Assembly (NCBI RefSeq): GCF_001949145.1
Contig: NW_019091744.1
Span: 59,921-117,819 of the forward strand
Source: Acanthaster planci
Taxonomy: Eukaryota > Echinodermata > Asteroidea > Valvatida > Acanthasteridae
Reading direction: 5' to 3'
Length of the DNA stretch: 57,899 bases
Every line of letters starts with the position of its first letter. Within the stretch, counting starts at the first letter, position 1. The translations under genes and the position numbers were made by a program. The notes under the pieces are model-generated. The model was given only the letters and a program-made list of their open reading frames with translations. It searched no databases and was not told where the DNA came from. Shown here in pieces: positions 23,515 through 37,100 of the stretch.

Positions 23515-24255
23515 TCATGACGTCAAATTTGCTTCACTTTCGCATGAAGTATGAACCGACCGTAACACGCTATGTGCCCTACCGTCGCTCTGGGCATGGG
23601 ATACACACTTTGCTGATTCGATGCATAGGATGAATCAATCAGCTGATGGAAACCTGTGCCAGAGGGCACCACTTTGGCAGCAAAGTTTTGGGCTGTTTTA
23701 TGCACCACTGGACGTGACAGGATTGGATGATCGAGCTCAACCCACACATGGTCGATAGGGCTATGGTCTAGACAAAAGAAAGGCCATGGTAGGAGTTAAA
23801 CTGTGACTGCGCTCAAGATACTGGGTAATCAATCTGGCGACATGAGGCTGCGCAATTTCATGTTGAAACAGAGGTATCTCTGGGTGTCCATTCAGAAACA
23901 GCCTCGCTACTGGCTCCAAAATTTCATCATTGTACTTCTGGGCATTGATGTTACCATTTATGGCTAGCAGATCAGTAAGGTCAATTGCTGTGATACCTGC
24001 GCAGACCAGGATGCTGACCTCCCCATCTGTCGTGATCTACGAAATTACAGTCAAAGAATCATTCACCACGACGACGATAAACTCAAACTTTTTGGTCACA
24101 ATTTACCAGGAAACGTGATTCGTCAGGGAATTCGCCTTTAGCAGAAGCACCCCTTCATCGGTTGAAAAGAGCCATATTTTCGGAAGTGTTCATTTTGTTG
24201 GGAAAGATGCTACTGTAACGCGTGCATTTCATAGTCGTTGGGAACCAGCGAGGTT
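23515..24255 (-). pseudogene. Tc1/mariner-type transposase relic
   Basis: On the minus strand, from the high-coordinate end, conceptual translation shows a PDESRFLVNCDQ segment (first catalytic Asp region), a YRRRGE piece, INGNINAQKYNDEILEPVAR, a PLFQHEIAQPHVAR segment (the family usually has QHDNAxPH, so the second Asp region is altered), and SPIDHVWVELDHPI, where the third acid is expected. Stops and frameshifts separate these blocks. The order and spacing are those of a DDE Tc1-like enzyme. Terminal repeats were not found. It lies just 3' of NOX5 copy C. Confidence 0.85.
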
Positions 24256-24969
24256 CATTTCGGTCAAATTGACTAAGTCATGGCATTCTTGTGTCTAGTC
24301 TTTTTTTCTGGGAAAAAAATTGGTTCTGGAGTCCATGAACTATGAGCCATCACAAAAACATCTGGAATCCTGTGAAAACAAGCGATTAATTGAAAAATTG
24401 TCAGACCAGTATCTTCGCGCTCAATGAAGTATATCACTCAAAAACTTTGTACAGTATCCACTATTGTATTAACAACGATTGAAAATACATCACCACAGCA
24501 TTAGATAGACATATTATCAACTTGTATTACTTTTTGGCCAAGCCTCCAACATGGGTGTGAATCCCGGGGGATGGGAGGTTGGGGTCGGCTATTGAATCAC
24601 TCAAAGACAGAAAACAAATGTAAAAAAGAAGCATGAATATATCATTCTCATGAAAGAGTCTGCATGAATGTAATACATATTCAAGATGTACATCTGTATC
24701 ATGAACATCACCCCTTGTAGTGTCATATGGTCCCCTACCCCCCGACCCGCTTTTTCAAATTTCCATGGCCAGGCAAGTCATCCCCTCACAAATCCCCAAC
24801 TCCCATATTTCCATCAGAAATTCACACCACTAGAAAACAACATTCTGGTAAAAATGCTGTGTGAAATGTATCCAAGTCCCCATTGGCCAACGCCTTTGCC
24901 CATTAGCACATTGCCCTTTGTTCTGAAACTGGATAACCCTTATCTTGGAAACTAAACCCAATATTTCCT
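24256..24969. other. 3' flank of NOX5 copy C
   Basis: This would hold the 3' UTR of the minus-strand gene. A clear polyadenylation hexamer was not identified. 24640-24960 resembles 9360-9640 in part (CATCAATATCACGAACAT-like, TGCCAGGAAAGTC-like), pointing to a dispersed repeat. Confidence 0.45.
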
Positions 24970-25101
24970 CTAGAAGTTCTCCTTGTGAAACATGAACCCA
25001 AACTTTTGGCAGTGTTTACTGATGACGGTTCCCAAAGCTGGTGAACCGCAGAAGAACACCGACACCTTTCCTTTATCCTCCTCCTGTATCTCCTTGAAGA
25101 G
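24970..25101 (-). CDS. NOX5 copy C, last coding exon
   Basis: Encodes KGKVSVFFCGSPALGTVISK, then FGFMFHKENF and a stop. The FFCGSP motif and terminal ENF are the conserved NOX C-terminus. Confidence 0.97.
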   Translation of the reverse strand, partial: LFKEIQEEDKGKVSVFFCGSPALGTVISKHCQKFGFMFHKENF

Positions 25102-28100
25102 CTGCAATTAAACAAGAGACAAAAAGGAAACACTTCATGGTTTATAAAATTTGCGTTTGCATGACTATTGATATAAATTCTTACATACAATATTCTTCCA
25201 ATTCTGACTCTATAGAACATTTCAAGATCCAAAGTCGTTGGCAAAGTGTTATCCCATATCTGTGAATTAATTTACACTCATACTTATCAAAACTTTAAAT
25301 ACTAATCTTCATCTAATACTAATTTGGCCATTTGTGATCAAATTTTTCCTCTCGTAATTTTACGTCACGTTGGGATGTTAGAAAGATAGCAGTAAAACTT
25401 CGAGCACATTTGTCATCCAAACTTTACTCTCAACCGTAACCCAATTTAAAATTAATCCCAACTTTCACCAGCCAGCCATAAACAAAAAAATGTTCCTGAG
25501 ATATGTCCCCACAGGGAAGCCAAGATACAATTACTTAATACCAAAGAGGTAAAATACATTTACAAACTACATTCTGGTGAAAGGAAACGTATCAAAATTA
25601 AACAGCAAAATCAGTATCTCGGTTCCCTTTGCAAAGAGAGTAATTTGTACACTCTATATGTTGCTCTAACTTTTGTTCTTTTTCACCTTATTCCAATCTG
25701 GTCTTCCAGCCTGTAGCTTGGTTCGTAGTCCAGTCAACATGTCCCTGTTTTCCTGCTTATGGACTAAGTCTAGTGCCATCTGGAGGCCAACATTCTTCAT
25801 GTCGAAGCGTTTAATGCCTGTCATGAACAAGTGGATATCCAAGAAGCGATCCAAGGAGTATTGACTCTGCCCTTGCTCCAGATTCAACAGCATGTCTACG
25901 AACCACTCGAAGGCCGTGTGGTTTCGATTCAACCAAATGAAATCCACCTGCCACAAGAAACCTAAATTAGAATTGATACTAACAAAATACTCTACATGAA
26001 TATTGTAATCAACAGCAAAGATCAATGAAAAAGAAGTTTGACAACGAAGTGGTACGAATTGGCCATGCAGGAACCACACCTGTATTGTCCACGTCACAAT
26101 GGTACTTCGGTCGGTGAGCTACTGATCATAACAAGAATGGGCAATCATGGTCAGTGACCGGTAGAATGAACTGTTTGATTTGGTTTGTGAGTCATCAATT
26201 TGAAGGTTGGTTTTTCTGTCAGTTCCTCGCTTGGTTGCTTGTGTATCCTGCAATTTATTTCTGAGTAAAATATAAAGACTCTCTCGATTACCGTGTCTTA
26301 CAAAAGTTCGCCAGTTGTGTCAGCTTTTTTGTTTTCCGCTTTCTATGAGCTTTAATCACAAATCGGACATTAGGCAATTCATCCTTAATCAGTTTTTTAA
26401 TTTATTGAACACTCTGGAATGAGAAAGTGCTCAATACTTTTGGCTATAACAAGCATTTTCTGAAATATTTGTCACATATGGCAAAAAGAGGGTATGCTCC
26501 TTTCTTCCTTAATTTGGACTTGCTGGAGCACAAAGACAGTTATCCCCATTTAACACATGACTGTAAGATTTTTAAAAGGGATAAAAATGGCCCACCCGCA
26601 AATAAGGTAAATGATGGCTCCTACCTTCTTGACCCTAAGAGCCCGTTTCTCTCGCTCCTCTTCCACCCAGGTATGTTGACAGTTAGGACAAGTCGTAACA
26701 ATACTCCGATGTCTGCACATGATAGACTGCATGATGGAAGCAAACGGAGTGACACCGATACCAGCCCCGATCAATACAGCGTGCTCAGACTCAAAGACGC
26801 TGGTGCTTGGTGTCCCGTAGGGGCCTTGAATGTGGACCTACAACAGGCAAGCAAAATTCTTCATTCCATTGAAGTACCATTACTGCCTAAAGATTTGAAT
26901 TCCTTCCTTATTTAAATAAACACTCACCTCTCACGGTATTCTATCAAATAAGATGTGTAATCTAGGGACTGCTCAACAAACGCAATCCTGATTGCTGACA
27001 ACACTTCAGGGTTTAAGAAATGCCTGGCATATTATTTGAAAACAAACTTTCGTCTCCTACTTACTTGTATCTTGTTCGTCTTTATATCAAATAGGACCTG
27101 TGGTCTGAGGCTTTCCTTGGAGACTTGTCGACTGAGGTATGCAGTGGGCCCAGTTGAAGTCATCATCCTCGGACTAGTTTGTTTCACTGATTCATTTCCC
27201 TTACAGAAGGCATGTCTCCCGTTCTTTGATGCTCCTTCAGTTGACCTTTCAATTTCAGGAACGGTCGAGGTATCCTCACTCTGATATTTATGGATGAAAA
27301 TAGACTTCCCGTTACAAGTAATTCACACTTTCTATCAGTGTAAAGTATTTTTAAAAAAGAGATTACTTCTGTCACAAAGTTTGCCGAACTGAATTTGTCT
27401 TCGGGGAATATGTTTTAGAGGACAAATTATTCGGAACTCGTACTGTATACTAGCCTGCTGATAAAAATAACGTGTAAAATCTCAACTCTGACCTCTTCTC
27501 CTATTTCTTCAGCTACTTTTCCAACATCTGCCGACTGGTTCTCATGTCCTTGGTCTACTTTGATCTCGCTTAGTTCCACTAACTCCTCATCAACCTCTGG
27601 AATCCTGCTAGGGAGCGAGGTCTTCTTCCATTGTACAACGGTTTGAGGATCAACCTCGGCGTTGAAACTAACTCGGCAGACTTTCATGACAGGCGGTGAT
27701 TCTACTTCGTCGAGACTCGTGGGGGAGTCGTCGGTAGCGATCCTGACAGCCGTGTCATCAACAGTGGGCCTGTAAGGATCATCTGACTGTGGTGTACCGT
27801 TGAAATTATTGCAGTCGTCTTGTGATATTTCGAACCCAGCGTTGACTCGCTGATCGGCATCAGACGGGCTTTTCGGACACTTTACTCCCAGAGACTTTTT
27901 AATCGTGATGGACTGCATGCCATCGAAGAAACGGTAGAGGCGCATGGTCCAATTACCAACAGACCGAATATGAAGAGACAGAATGCCTATCAAAAAAACA
28001 ATATCATCTCAGATAGTAAAGAAACCTTTTCCATGTAGATATTCCATGTAGCATCGCGTAGGTGTCCTTAGGTTACCACTCATGTAATTAAGTGGCAAAT

Positions 28101-31100
28101 ATGAACTCATTGAACACATATCAGCATTTTGCACAATGGGTTCGATTTGACCTCGTCAATTTTGATTCAATCTGACCCGACTTGATTTATTTTATTCATT
28201 TCCATTGCATACACAGTGCAATCACTTTTATTCATTTTACATTCCAGGCGACACGATTTCTTTCCCATCACTTTGTCTGAACTCGGCACAATAATTTAGT
28301 TTAACTCTATTTCTTGCGGCAGTACTACGGTTGGTATCGATACTGACCTGCCTGTTCCGGAGCACTGCTAATCGTAAACGGGTGCCACTCGTTCCTCGCT
28401 ATTTCAGGAATCTTGATAAAAACGTAGTCCCCAGCTTTGTACTTGAAGTTACGCGGCTTGGTCATGACCAAATGTGTTACCTGAAAAGAAAATGCACTGG
28501 TCGTTTCAAATCCAAATATATAAAATTAATGCATGTCTTTTTAAGCTGACATCTATCTTAATTGAGTGAGCTTTACTACAAGGTTCAATTACCTGGCATC
28601 TTATGACATTTGTAGGGACATGTGACCCAGTCGTTGAGATTTGTGGCTCCCAGCTACGGGACTGCGGTTAGTATCAAGCTCTTAGCATCAAGACATAATG
28701 TCACTTTGGCCCTCTGTACCTCTCCCAACCCAAACGAAAGAGTGTCTGTGAGGGTAGATATTGTGAAAACCTGCCTGCACCTGACATGGCAGTATTGGCC
28801 AAATACTACCAAGGGAGCTGAGATGGTTTAGCTAGAACTATTCAGATGCTATGAGCCCATCAAACAGGGATATGAAGGATAAAATTAGATGATTTGCGCC
28901 TGCATATGGTATCATTTAACAGAACGATAGTATTTTATGGACAATACACTCAATGGCTTAAATTTGTGCTGGAAATTGGAGGGTGGAAAGTGGGGGGGCA
29001 CATGAAAATTTGAAAAGGGTGTGACACAATATGACTATATAGATGTCGATGTTAATGGTTTTAATGTTCATCTGTAATATATATTCAGAATGACATATTT
29101 ATGCCTGTTTTAGTTGTTCTTTATTTTTTTTGAATGATAGGCCTCTAATGAACACATTTTAGTCCTTGGAAGTCTGGCAAATTCTTCACCATGCTCTTTA
29201 AAGTTTTTGCTCACAAAAAGTGGGGGATGGGGAGATTCAATGGCCTATCAAAAATTGGGGGATATACCCCAATCCCCAGGATTTACCCTAATGGACACAC
29301 GTAACCAGGTACATTGCAAAGTTGCACCCTTACATCTACATGACGTAAATAGCAAGTGAGTCTCCACACATAGATACTCACTCCAGAGGGCAGCAGGTCT
29401 ACCTCCTTGATATACGTCTTCCCATGACGAAGGCGCCGGATGATTTGAAGGTTACTGAACTTCTCAAGAAGAAAGAGGATGAGTGGACCAACAAACCACG
29501 CCCAGAACACTGGACCGTGTAAGATTAGCAGGAACCAGAAGAGAAAGTAGCAGATCTTGTGAGTCCAGTAGAAAATCTGTTGTAATATGCACACCAAAAT
29601 ATGGCTAAAATATGAATAGTGCGGAGTCATTTTGACCCACCAGAGAGATCTCGTATTATCAGACGGCATTAAAGGTAGCAAACCACTGGCATTATTAAGC
29701 AATTTCATGCTGTTGTTAAGCACAAAAATTACAACATGCCATGAAAGGATATATCACTTGGTGTTTGTGATGGATGTCAATCAAACCCATGGACTGTGGC
29801 AAAATCTTTCGTGCATACGTGTGTAGGAATTAGACCTACCTCAAAATGTCCAGAACGTCTTACGTAGCTCAGTGATCCCAAGATAAGAACCAATAAGACA
29901 ATGTCTAGGATCCAGCCCGTGATAAAGGCACTTCCAACAAGCTTGCCCACCCGGAGCCCGACTGGAAGGAGGGTGGGGTCGGTGAATAACAGTTCGACTG
30001 CTGTGAAACTCTTGTATGTCTGTAAGATCACTGTCGTAGAAACAATGTAACTTTTGTCGTAAAAGCCTTTTGTATTAAAGATTTGGGGACTCCCGTTTCT
30101 TGGACTCCCTCCCCCCATCAGAGCTGACTATTGGTTCAAATGTTGCCTCAAATTGATTAAGATAGACGTCGTTTTAAAATGACGAGTTTCTTCCTTGTCT
30201 TGAATAAACTCTGACATAAGCACAGCAAACAAGCCATTTTAAAGTTTCGCTACAAACAATTTTGCTTAGACAAATTCTGTATTCTTCAACTTTGTATTTT
30301 CCTTCTAAAGTTGAAATGTCTTTACATTCCTAATAGGTAACGTGCCTTGAGAAGTGCGCTTTTTCAAACAATTAAAATTATCCACGACATTTGAGGGCGC
30401 TAATGCTGTGAAGTCATCTAGGGAAGACATAATTTAGTGCAAAAAGGGTTTTTATGGCGTGCAAAAATAACATTTAATCTCTATCGCGCAATATAGATAT
30501 CTCCATAAGTTTCCTCGTCCGAGTTCAGCAGGTTGCTCTCGACATTTTGTGTTATCTATTATCTTGAGGGGCTTTGATCGTGTCTCAATACTTGTACTCT
30601 CGGGGTTGTTTACATTTGGAAACGTTACACAACCTTCTGCTCAGTTAAATTTTGTACGTTACGTTACAATGACCTTTCCGTTGACCCAGTGTGCGGGACC
30701 GGCATCATAATAGAGATGTCTCCATTAAAACAGGACATACAATAGAGATATCTCTATAAGAGATTCTATAAGAATTAGACATATCTATATACGCAGATTA
30801 AATGTTTACTTTGCACACCATAGTTTTCTGTTCAAATTGTGAACCCAGAGTTTACTAATATTAAAAACATTTGTGGGAAAGGGATCGAGGCTTGCTTATT
30901 GCCTTGCATATGAACAACAATGAATCAGCTAAGATGAAAAAACTGAATCCAACAAAATCTTCAAATTACAGGACATTTTGTACAATCCGACGTTTCATTG
31001 AGGCTTTCGTCCTGAGATGACATCACAGTTTTCCTCATGAATACGTAAAAACTCATTAGCTTAAAATAAATAAGGCAGCAAAACACCCTTTCAAAAAGTT

Positions 31101-34100
31101 AAAAATAAGGCTAACCGTGACCAAAATATTTGCATTTTGAAAGTCTGTAAACAAATCGAGTGCAGCTACCCTTAAACGTGCTGCGAATATTCAGCACTAA
31201 GTCTGTGTAGGATGTCTCCCCCCACGACAAATCTAGCTCGATGCAACGTTAATGGTAGAAGTATACCAGCATGCCTGATTTACAATCAGACTTCTTAGGT
31301 GACCAGTGTACATAAGATCATCAGTACTCACATGCATTGCCGACATGACCCAAGGTGTGTGCGAGTGCTAGGATTGCAGCCAGGTACCCGATGAATTTGT
31401 GAAACATAATGTTGTCGTCAAAGGGTAGGATTTGCATCAGCAAGGTCGACGACCTCAGAAAACTCAAAGTTTTACGAAGCATCATGAGGACGATAATGGC
31501 GCAGTTGAAGTTCAAAGCCTGACCACAACCACGAGCTTAATTAGGAATCAACGTTTTGAAGAAAAAAGCAATAAAAACTACAAATTCATAATGTCCTTAT
31601 TACCCAAATCGTTGCTTTGAAAATGACAAGCACGACAGGGATTTCACGAGAGTTATTCACACTTGTTCATAGGAAACCTTACCGTTGTATATTTCAAAAA
31701 GCACTATATAGGGTGTCTTTAATAAAAATAAAAACCGAGACAAATTGTTTGTTTCTTTAATGTGATTTGTTATTTTTGTAAAAAGTGCTGATCGTCTGTT
31801 TTATTATGACGTCCTTTTTCGTATAACGCCAAGAAATCCTAATTTCCGTCACAGATGACTGAGCAAAAAGTGGCTCAGTGGCTTTTTACTAAATGGATGT
31901 TTTGGTGTTGAATTCAGTGATGGCTTCATTGTCCGAACTACGTAATTTTGGCTGGAATCCCCAAATTGAATAATACCTATTTGAAAGCAAAAAAACGAGG
32001 GCAGAAGTTCAAAAACTGGGACAGTGGCAAGAATAAGCCCCTAAGTAGAACCACGGTTGTCTTTGAAATCAATTTACTTGACTGCTTTTTGCTTATTCTT
32101 TAGAAAGCTTCCGAATTCTTCAGAAACGCTTCACGCTGGGCAAACCTATGATGCGTGTGGTGTAAATTCATTTCTGACACGGTCGCGGTTTAAATTTGGG
32201 CTCATTCAGGTGTGACAGAATTGTGAATTTCTTGATATCATAAATATTGGGACATCATATTCAAACAGAACATGTTTACCATTTACGAAAATAATCAGTC
32301 CCATTCAAGAATCAAATTAATTAATTTCTGTTTCGTTTTCAACCCTGCTGAACAGTTGTGTCCCGGACTGGCGGCTTCTGTGGACGCCAGTCCAGACGCC
32401 GTGTGATTATTGTGGCCCTCATTCCCTTTCAGATGCACTTATATGGGTTTGACCTTTTTCAGTGAGTGTCCCTTCATAGTCTTGACTCAAGTCGGGATCT
32501 CCTTTATCCTTTGGATCATAGAATTATTTATAAAATGTAACTCTATGCTCGGGATACATATCGAGACCGAGCCCCGTTACTTGCTTCGCACCCTCTTGTG
32601 TCCACTTATTACTACGAGTCCAGTTCAGAAATCCCGACTTGACGAATCTGCCAACCGTTTGTACACAGCCAATGGGCTCATCTACCAAAGGTGGTAGCAG
32701 CCAATCAAATTGCCGGACTGATTTTTACGTCGTTCACACCTGCATCATAATGAACGAGTCTACATGTTTGACGACTGTGATTGGTGGAAATTCGGTAAAC
32801 ATTATGCAAGATTATGTCGTTCACATGCAATCATGAATAACTACATATTACCGGGGTCCAATTGGCTCATCCGTCAAGTTGGAGTTACTGACTGGTGACG
32901 TATGACACACGGTGTACAATAAAAACTATCAAATGAGGGCGCCTTATAAGTGTTATGCGAGCTGCCGGGCCGAGTGCGATGACGGAGTAGTACGTACGGA
33001 CTGAAAGTATGTCTGTCTGAGGAAGAACAACGTAAGTCCGACTTGATTCAAATCTAGCCCCTACACATTGAAACCCCCCCCCCAAAAAAAAGTCAAAGAA
33101 AAGTCGGAATATCTTTCTCCCCATTCTGTCTGGATTTCAGGGTGGGGCTGAACAAGGGCCGAGCCATGTGCTAAGCAACAATCAACAATCAATCCACATA
33201 CCCCCACCACCACAACGAAATTATCCAAACGCGTGTCTAAAAACATCTTAGAAGCCGACTGGCAACTGACAAATCACGTGAAAGGCCTTGGCTTGCCCTT
33301 GCGCCGCCCTGCAGTGTGTAAATAATGCCATTGAATTCCTACGGGGTATGTGGCTGAGACGTTTACACACAGTTCCATGGGACTTGGGCCAAGACGGCAG
33401 AACTCGATAGCAGACTCGATCGAGCATATGCCGCGCGCCGATTTCTGTTGCACCCTATCATGACTTCATTTCACCAATCGACGGCTTGTTCTACCGTCTT
33501 GGGAATCTTCAACAACCAAGGCGTGGTCTTTGTATGTAAAATAGTAGTTTAATATGAATATTCACATTGACCCTAGGATGCAAAAAAGGATACAAGACAG
33601 ACTGTGAGAGCGCTGGAGGGGATTCGCATCAATAGCGTCAGCTTGTTATTTTTTTCAGTTCCGTTATAGGAAGTCTTTTACAGGCTTACGTCTTTGGTCC
33701 AATGAATCGACCGCGGCCATTATCAACGGCGACAGAATTGGTACTTTAGTAGTACGCTTAGAGTCGCGTAGTAATGCTTGTATATGTACATGTGTCGATT
33801 GTATCGCCTGATAGGTCATGTGATGCAGGTCATTAACCCTAACCCTCCTCAATCCTTCACCTGTTGGAGGATTGAGGAGGGTTAGGGTTAATCTACATAC
33901 ATCACATACAGATTCAACTGGTATTTGCTGGACGCTGATTGGTTCCTCCGGAAATCCGGAGGAGAAGTAAAGCTAAAAAACCCCAGCTTGTAAACGATTT
34001 TCAAGACTGCAGAACGAGCCGTCGATTGGTGAATGAAGTCACGAGAGGGCGCAAAAGAAATCGGCGCGCGCGGCATACGCTCGATCGAGTCCACCATCGA

Positions 34101-37100
34101 GTCCTGACGTTTTGGCCCAAGACTACATGGGACTCGGCCAGAGGCCGGCCCCAGCATATTTTTTGTCTGGCTAATGGGAATGCCTGACTTTAAAGGTGAC
34201 TAAACCAGGCCGTAGAGGTAGGATTAGGTAGGAAATGATTGCGGATGGCCATTATTTTTTTTAGTTAAAGCAATTACCCAAAACGGCGTCCACAATTAGA
34301 TGTCAGTGCTCTCTTTGCAAGGTTCTAATTAAGACACCCTGTAGAAAGGTAGCATTTGGTTTATGCAGCCACGCCATGCTTTTATTTTTCCTTCGACTCC
34401 ATTAACCAAAGGAAATTCAAATCTGGAATCAAGAACCCTTGTGTGTTAATATAATAAATCTGTGTTATTAAAGAAACGACTTCCTGTCGACAAAAAATGT
34501 AAGCTATACAGGAAAAGAAGGCCCATCAAAAGGTCACATTATAAAAGAGCCTACCAATCAGGAAACACCAGTTAGCATCAGGGTTAAATGAATGGCGGTA
34601 GGCGGCCTCTGCAAAGACCACACCAGTCACGAGGATTATGGTCAGAAGTAGTGCGATTCGTTGGATATTATTCCGCAAGTAGTTGACCCGTAACCAGGGT
34701 ATACCTCTGCAACCTCGTCTCTTGGGTCTAGTGTCTTTAAGCCAAGCTGCTGCACTATATCATAGTATGAACAATAAGATAAATATGCAGTGTGAGATGA
34801 CAATACGATAATTAGGGATGTTCGGTGTATACAGCTTATAAGTCTGTCGAAAGTGCTTTGATCTTACCCGATTGAGAAATTTTCCAGCAGATCTGGGTAC
34901 CGCTTAAGTGCTGTCATGAACTCATCGAATGAGATGGAGCCATCGCTGTTTTGGTCTGCAGTGTTAAACAGCGTTTCGGTCAGGTGATCTACTTTCCGAT
35001 CACTGAGTTGCAATGAGCTGTCCTCCACTCCCGTCTTCAATAGAGCTCGTAACTCGTCTTTCTCGATGGTTCCATTTTCTAGGAGACACAAAGAGAATTC
35101 ACATTTTTTTATTTCTTGCTACTTGTGGGTGTAGTTTCATTGTACTATGGGCTAGTGACCACCAATTTGTGTACTGGAAGTATTGGAGAGTTTATTTTTG
35201 TCAGTATCGGTAGTTTGGAAGCGTAGGGCAGGGAACAGGAACATTACATTGCTATAATTCTTGTTACGACGTTTTATTAAATTGGGCAAGATGTTGTCAC
35301 ATTGAAGTTTATCTTCTACGTCTGATGAACCTCTTTGCACAATGACTTGACAATCCTCCTTCGTCAAAATAACGTATTTCGCCTCCACAATAATCTCCAA
35401 ATATCCCCCTTAATGTCGAGACTGACGAGCGCATCAGGAAAGTTCCTAAATCTAACACAAAGCAGACGTAAGTGTGCCCCGACAGACAAGAAGCTTACAG
35501 AACGAAATATGTACTATACACAGCTTACGAAGTCAGCACCACTTCTGTTGCACGGAGTCCTGAACACTGACGTTGAGAAGGGAAATGAGCTTAACAGTTT
35601 CCATATGAGGTGTCTCAGACGCATACTTCGAATCTCCTACTAAGACATTGTCAAGAAGACAAACTCCTCCGTTCCGTCCAGAGTCCACATTGCAAGTATG
35701 TTCTTCTTGCTCCATCTGCAATGAATTCGCTGGCTTGGACACTTCCACCTCATGGAGGGTACACAGGAGAGCTTAGGGTCTGTCAAGCCGTACCTACATC
35801 TGCCTATAGGATGTAGAAAAAACTGCCGCCACCGTGTGGGATGACACAGCAAAGCCAAACGTCGTGGTCAGGCGACAAAACAGATAGACAATCGGCCAGA
35901 CTCCATATGTCATGTGATGTCACCTCTTTACAAAATAACAAATCACGTGTGAACGAATGTAAAACCTGTCCTGAATATGCGAATAAACGAAGTATTTCAA
36001 TTTGTCAAAAACGTTGCTGCAGTGATCATGCAACTGAACCTTGTTGCGCTACTGGGAACATGCTTTCATTTCTCGAGGTGGAGGCAGATGATAAACAATC
36101 ATTTCCTTTTTATAGCCATTTCACAAAAGAGGAGTTTTAACGACAATTGATTTGATTTAATTTATTACTGTAAATAAAGAAATACAACAGAATTAGTCTC
36201 GGCTCGAATGAGTACAAACGAGAAAAATAAGATAAAAAGCACATTCCACTTTCCCATTGCCCAATAGTCGACAACTTGCTTGGTTTATTGTTACAGTAGG
36301 ATAAATGCTATTGCAAAGCTTACTGGTTAAGCTCGCTTATTATGGGAAAACGAATGGAAAGGATTTTACAGATGGGAAAATTGGTACAATCATTTCAGGG
36401 GAAAAAAATTCCGCTTGCCCATTCCCGGACACAATAGGCCAATAGGAATTTTACAGTAAATCTGCACTCCAGACGTATCCTTTAGAAGTAGACCCATGAA
36501 TACTGCATTATGTTGATGAAGAATCCTATGGTTGAATTAATTGTTGATCCCTCTTGTGAAACAAAAAATACAATCCATGAAATTTGTGTCCTGGAATTAG
36601 CAATATGCTGTCGGAAATGTCATTTTGCCATCAGAAGCAAAAGAGGACGCGTTTTGTTGGAAACATAAATGTACAAAATAGAAACTGAAGCCACAGGAAA
36701 GTTGGCTAAGCCTTACCGTCTAGGTCAAAGACGTCAAAAAAGAACCGGAGTTTTTCCTCTCTGGTTCCCTTGTTAAGAAGAAAGAGACCGTGCATCATTT
36801 CTTGCTGGGAGATCGTCCCACTATGATCGTAGTCGAACATATCGAAGAACCGGTCGGCGAAAAATTCCTGCCGTATAGTTAGACAAACCAGGAAATAAAG
36901 ACTTTATAAAAGGGTGTCTTCGAAATTTCAAGCAACTAATGAGCAGTGACTTTCCAATCGTTAAAGTGAATATTAAGCCCCAGGGAATTGATTAAATTTA
37001 AGATTAAAAACCATTTCACTGGTAAAAAAAAAGAAGATAACCGTTGGTACCATTTTGGGAGGATCCAAAAGAAAGTGTACACAACTAAATAGCTACCTAC

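Larger units (their letters stand above)
25948..28347 (-). other. Introns 10-11 of copy C and flanks of exon 9
   Basis: Apart from exons 10 and 11 this holds AT-rich intron. 25955-26135 is shared with copy B. No other gene was seen. Confidence 0.5.
28481..31331 (-). other. Introns around exons 7-8 of copy C
   Basis: Includes a block near 28600-28860 shared with copy B, a repeat-like stretch at 29030-29280 (part of a dispersed family also near 9.4 and 24.7 kb), and a TA-flanked MITE at 30453-30822. Confidence 0.5.
31536..34554 (-). other. Intron 5 of copy C
   Basis: Contains a 9-bp hairpin near 32364-32392 (GGACTGGCG/CGCCAGTCC), a small inverted-repeat unit at 32487-32642, and a 770-bp foldback at 33371-34140. 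No exon was recognised. Confidence 0.55.

Noticed and set aside
33832-33892. Interstitial telomere tract
   Set aside because: Only about two TTAGGG-like units occur per arm, within a hairpin; there is no tandem array.
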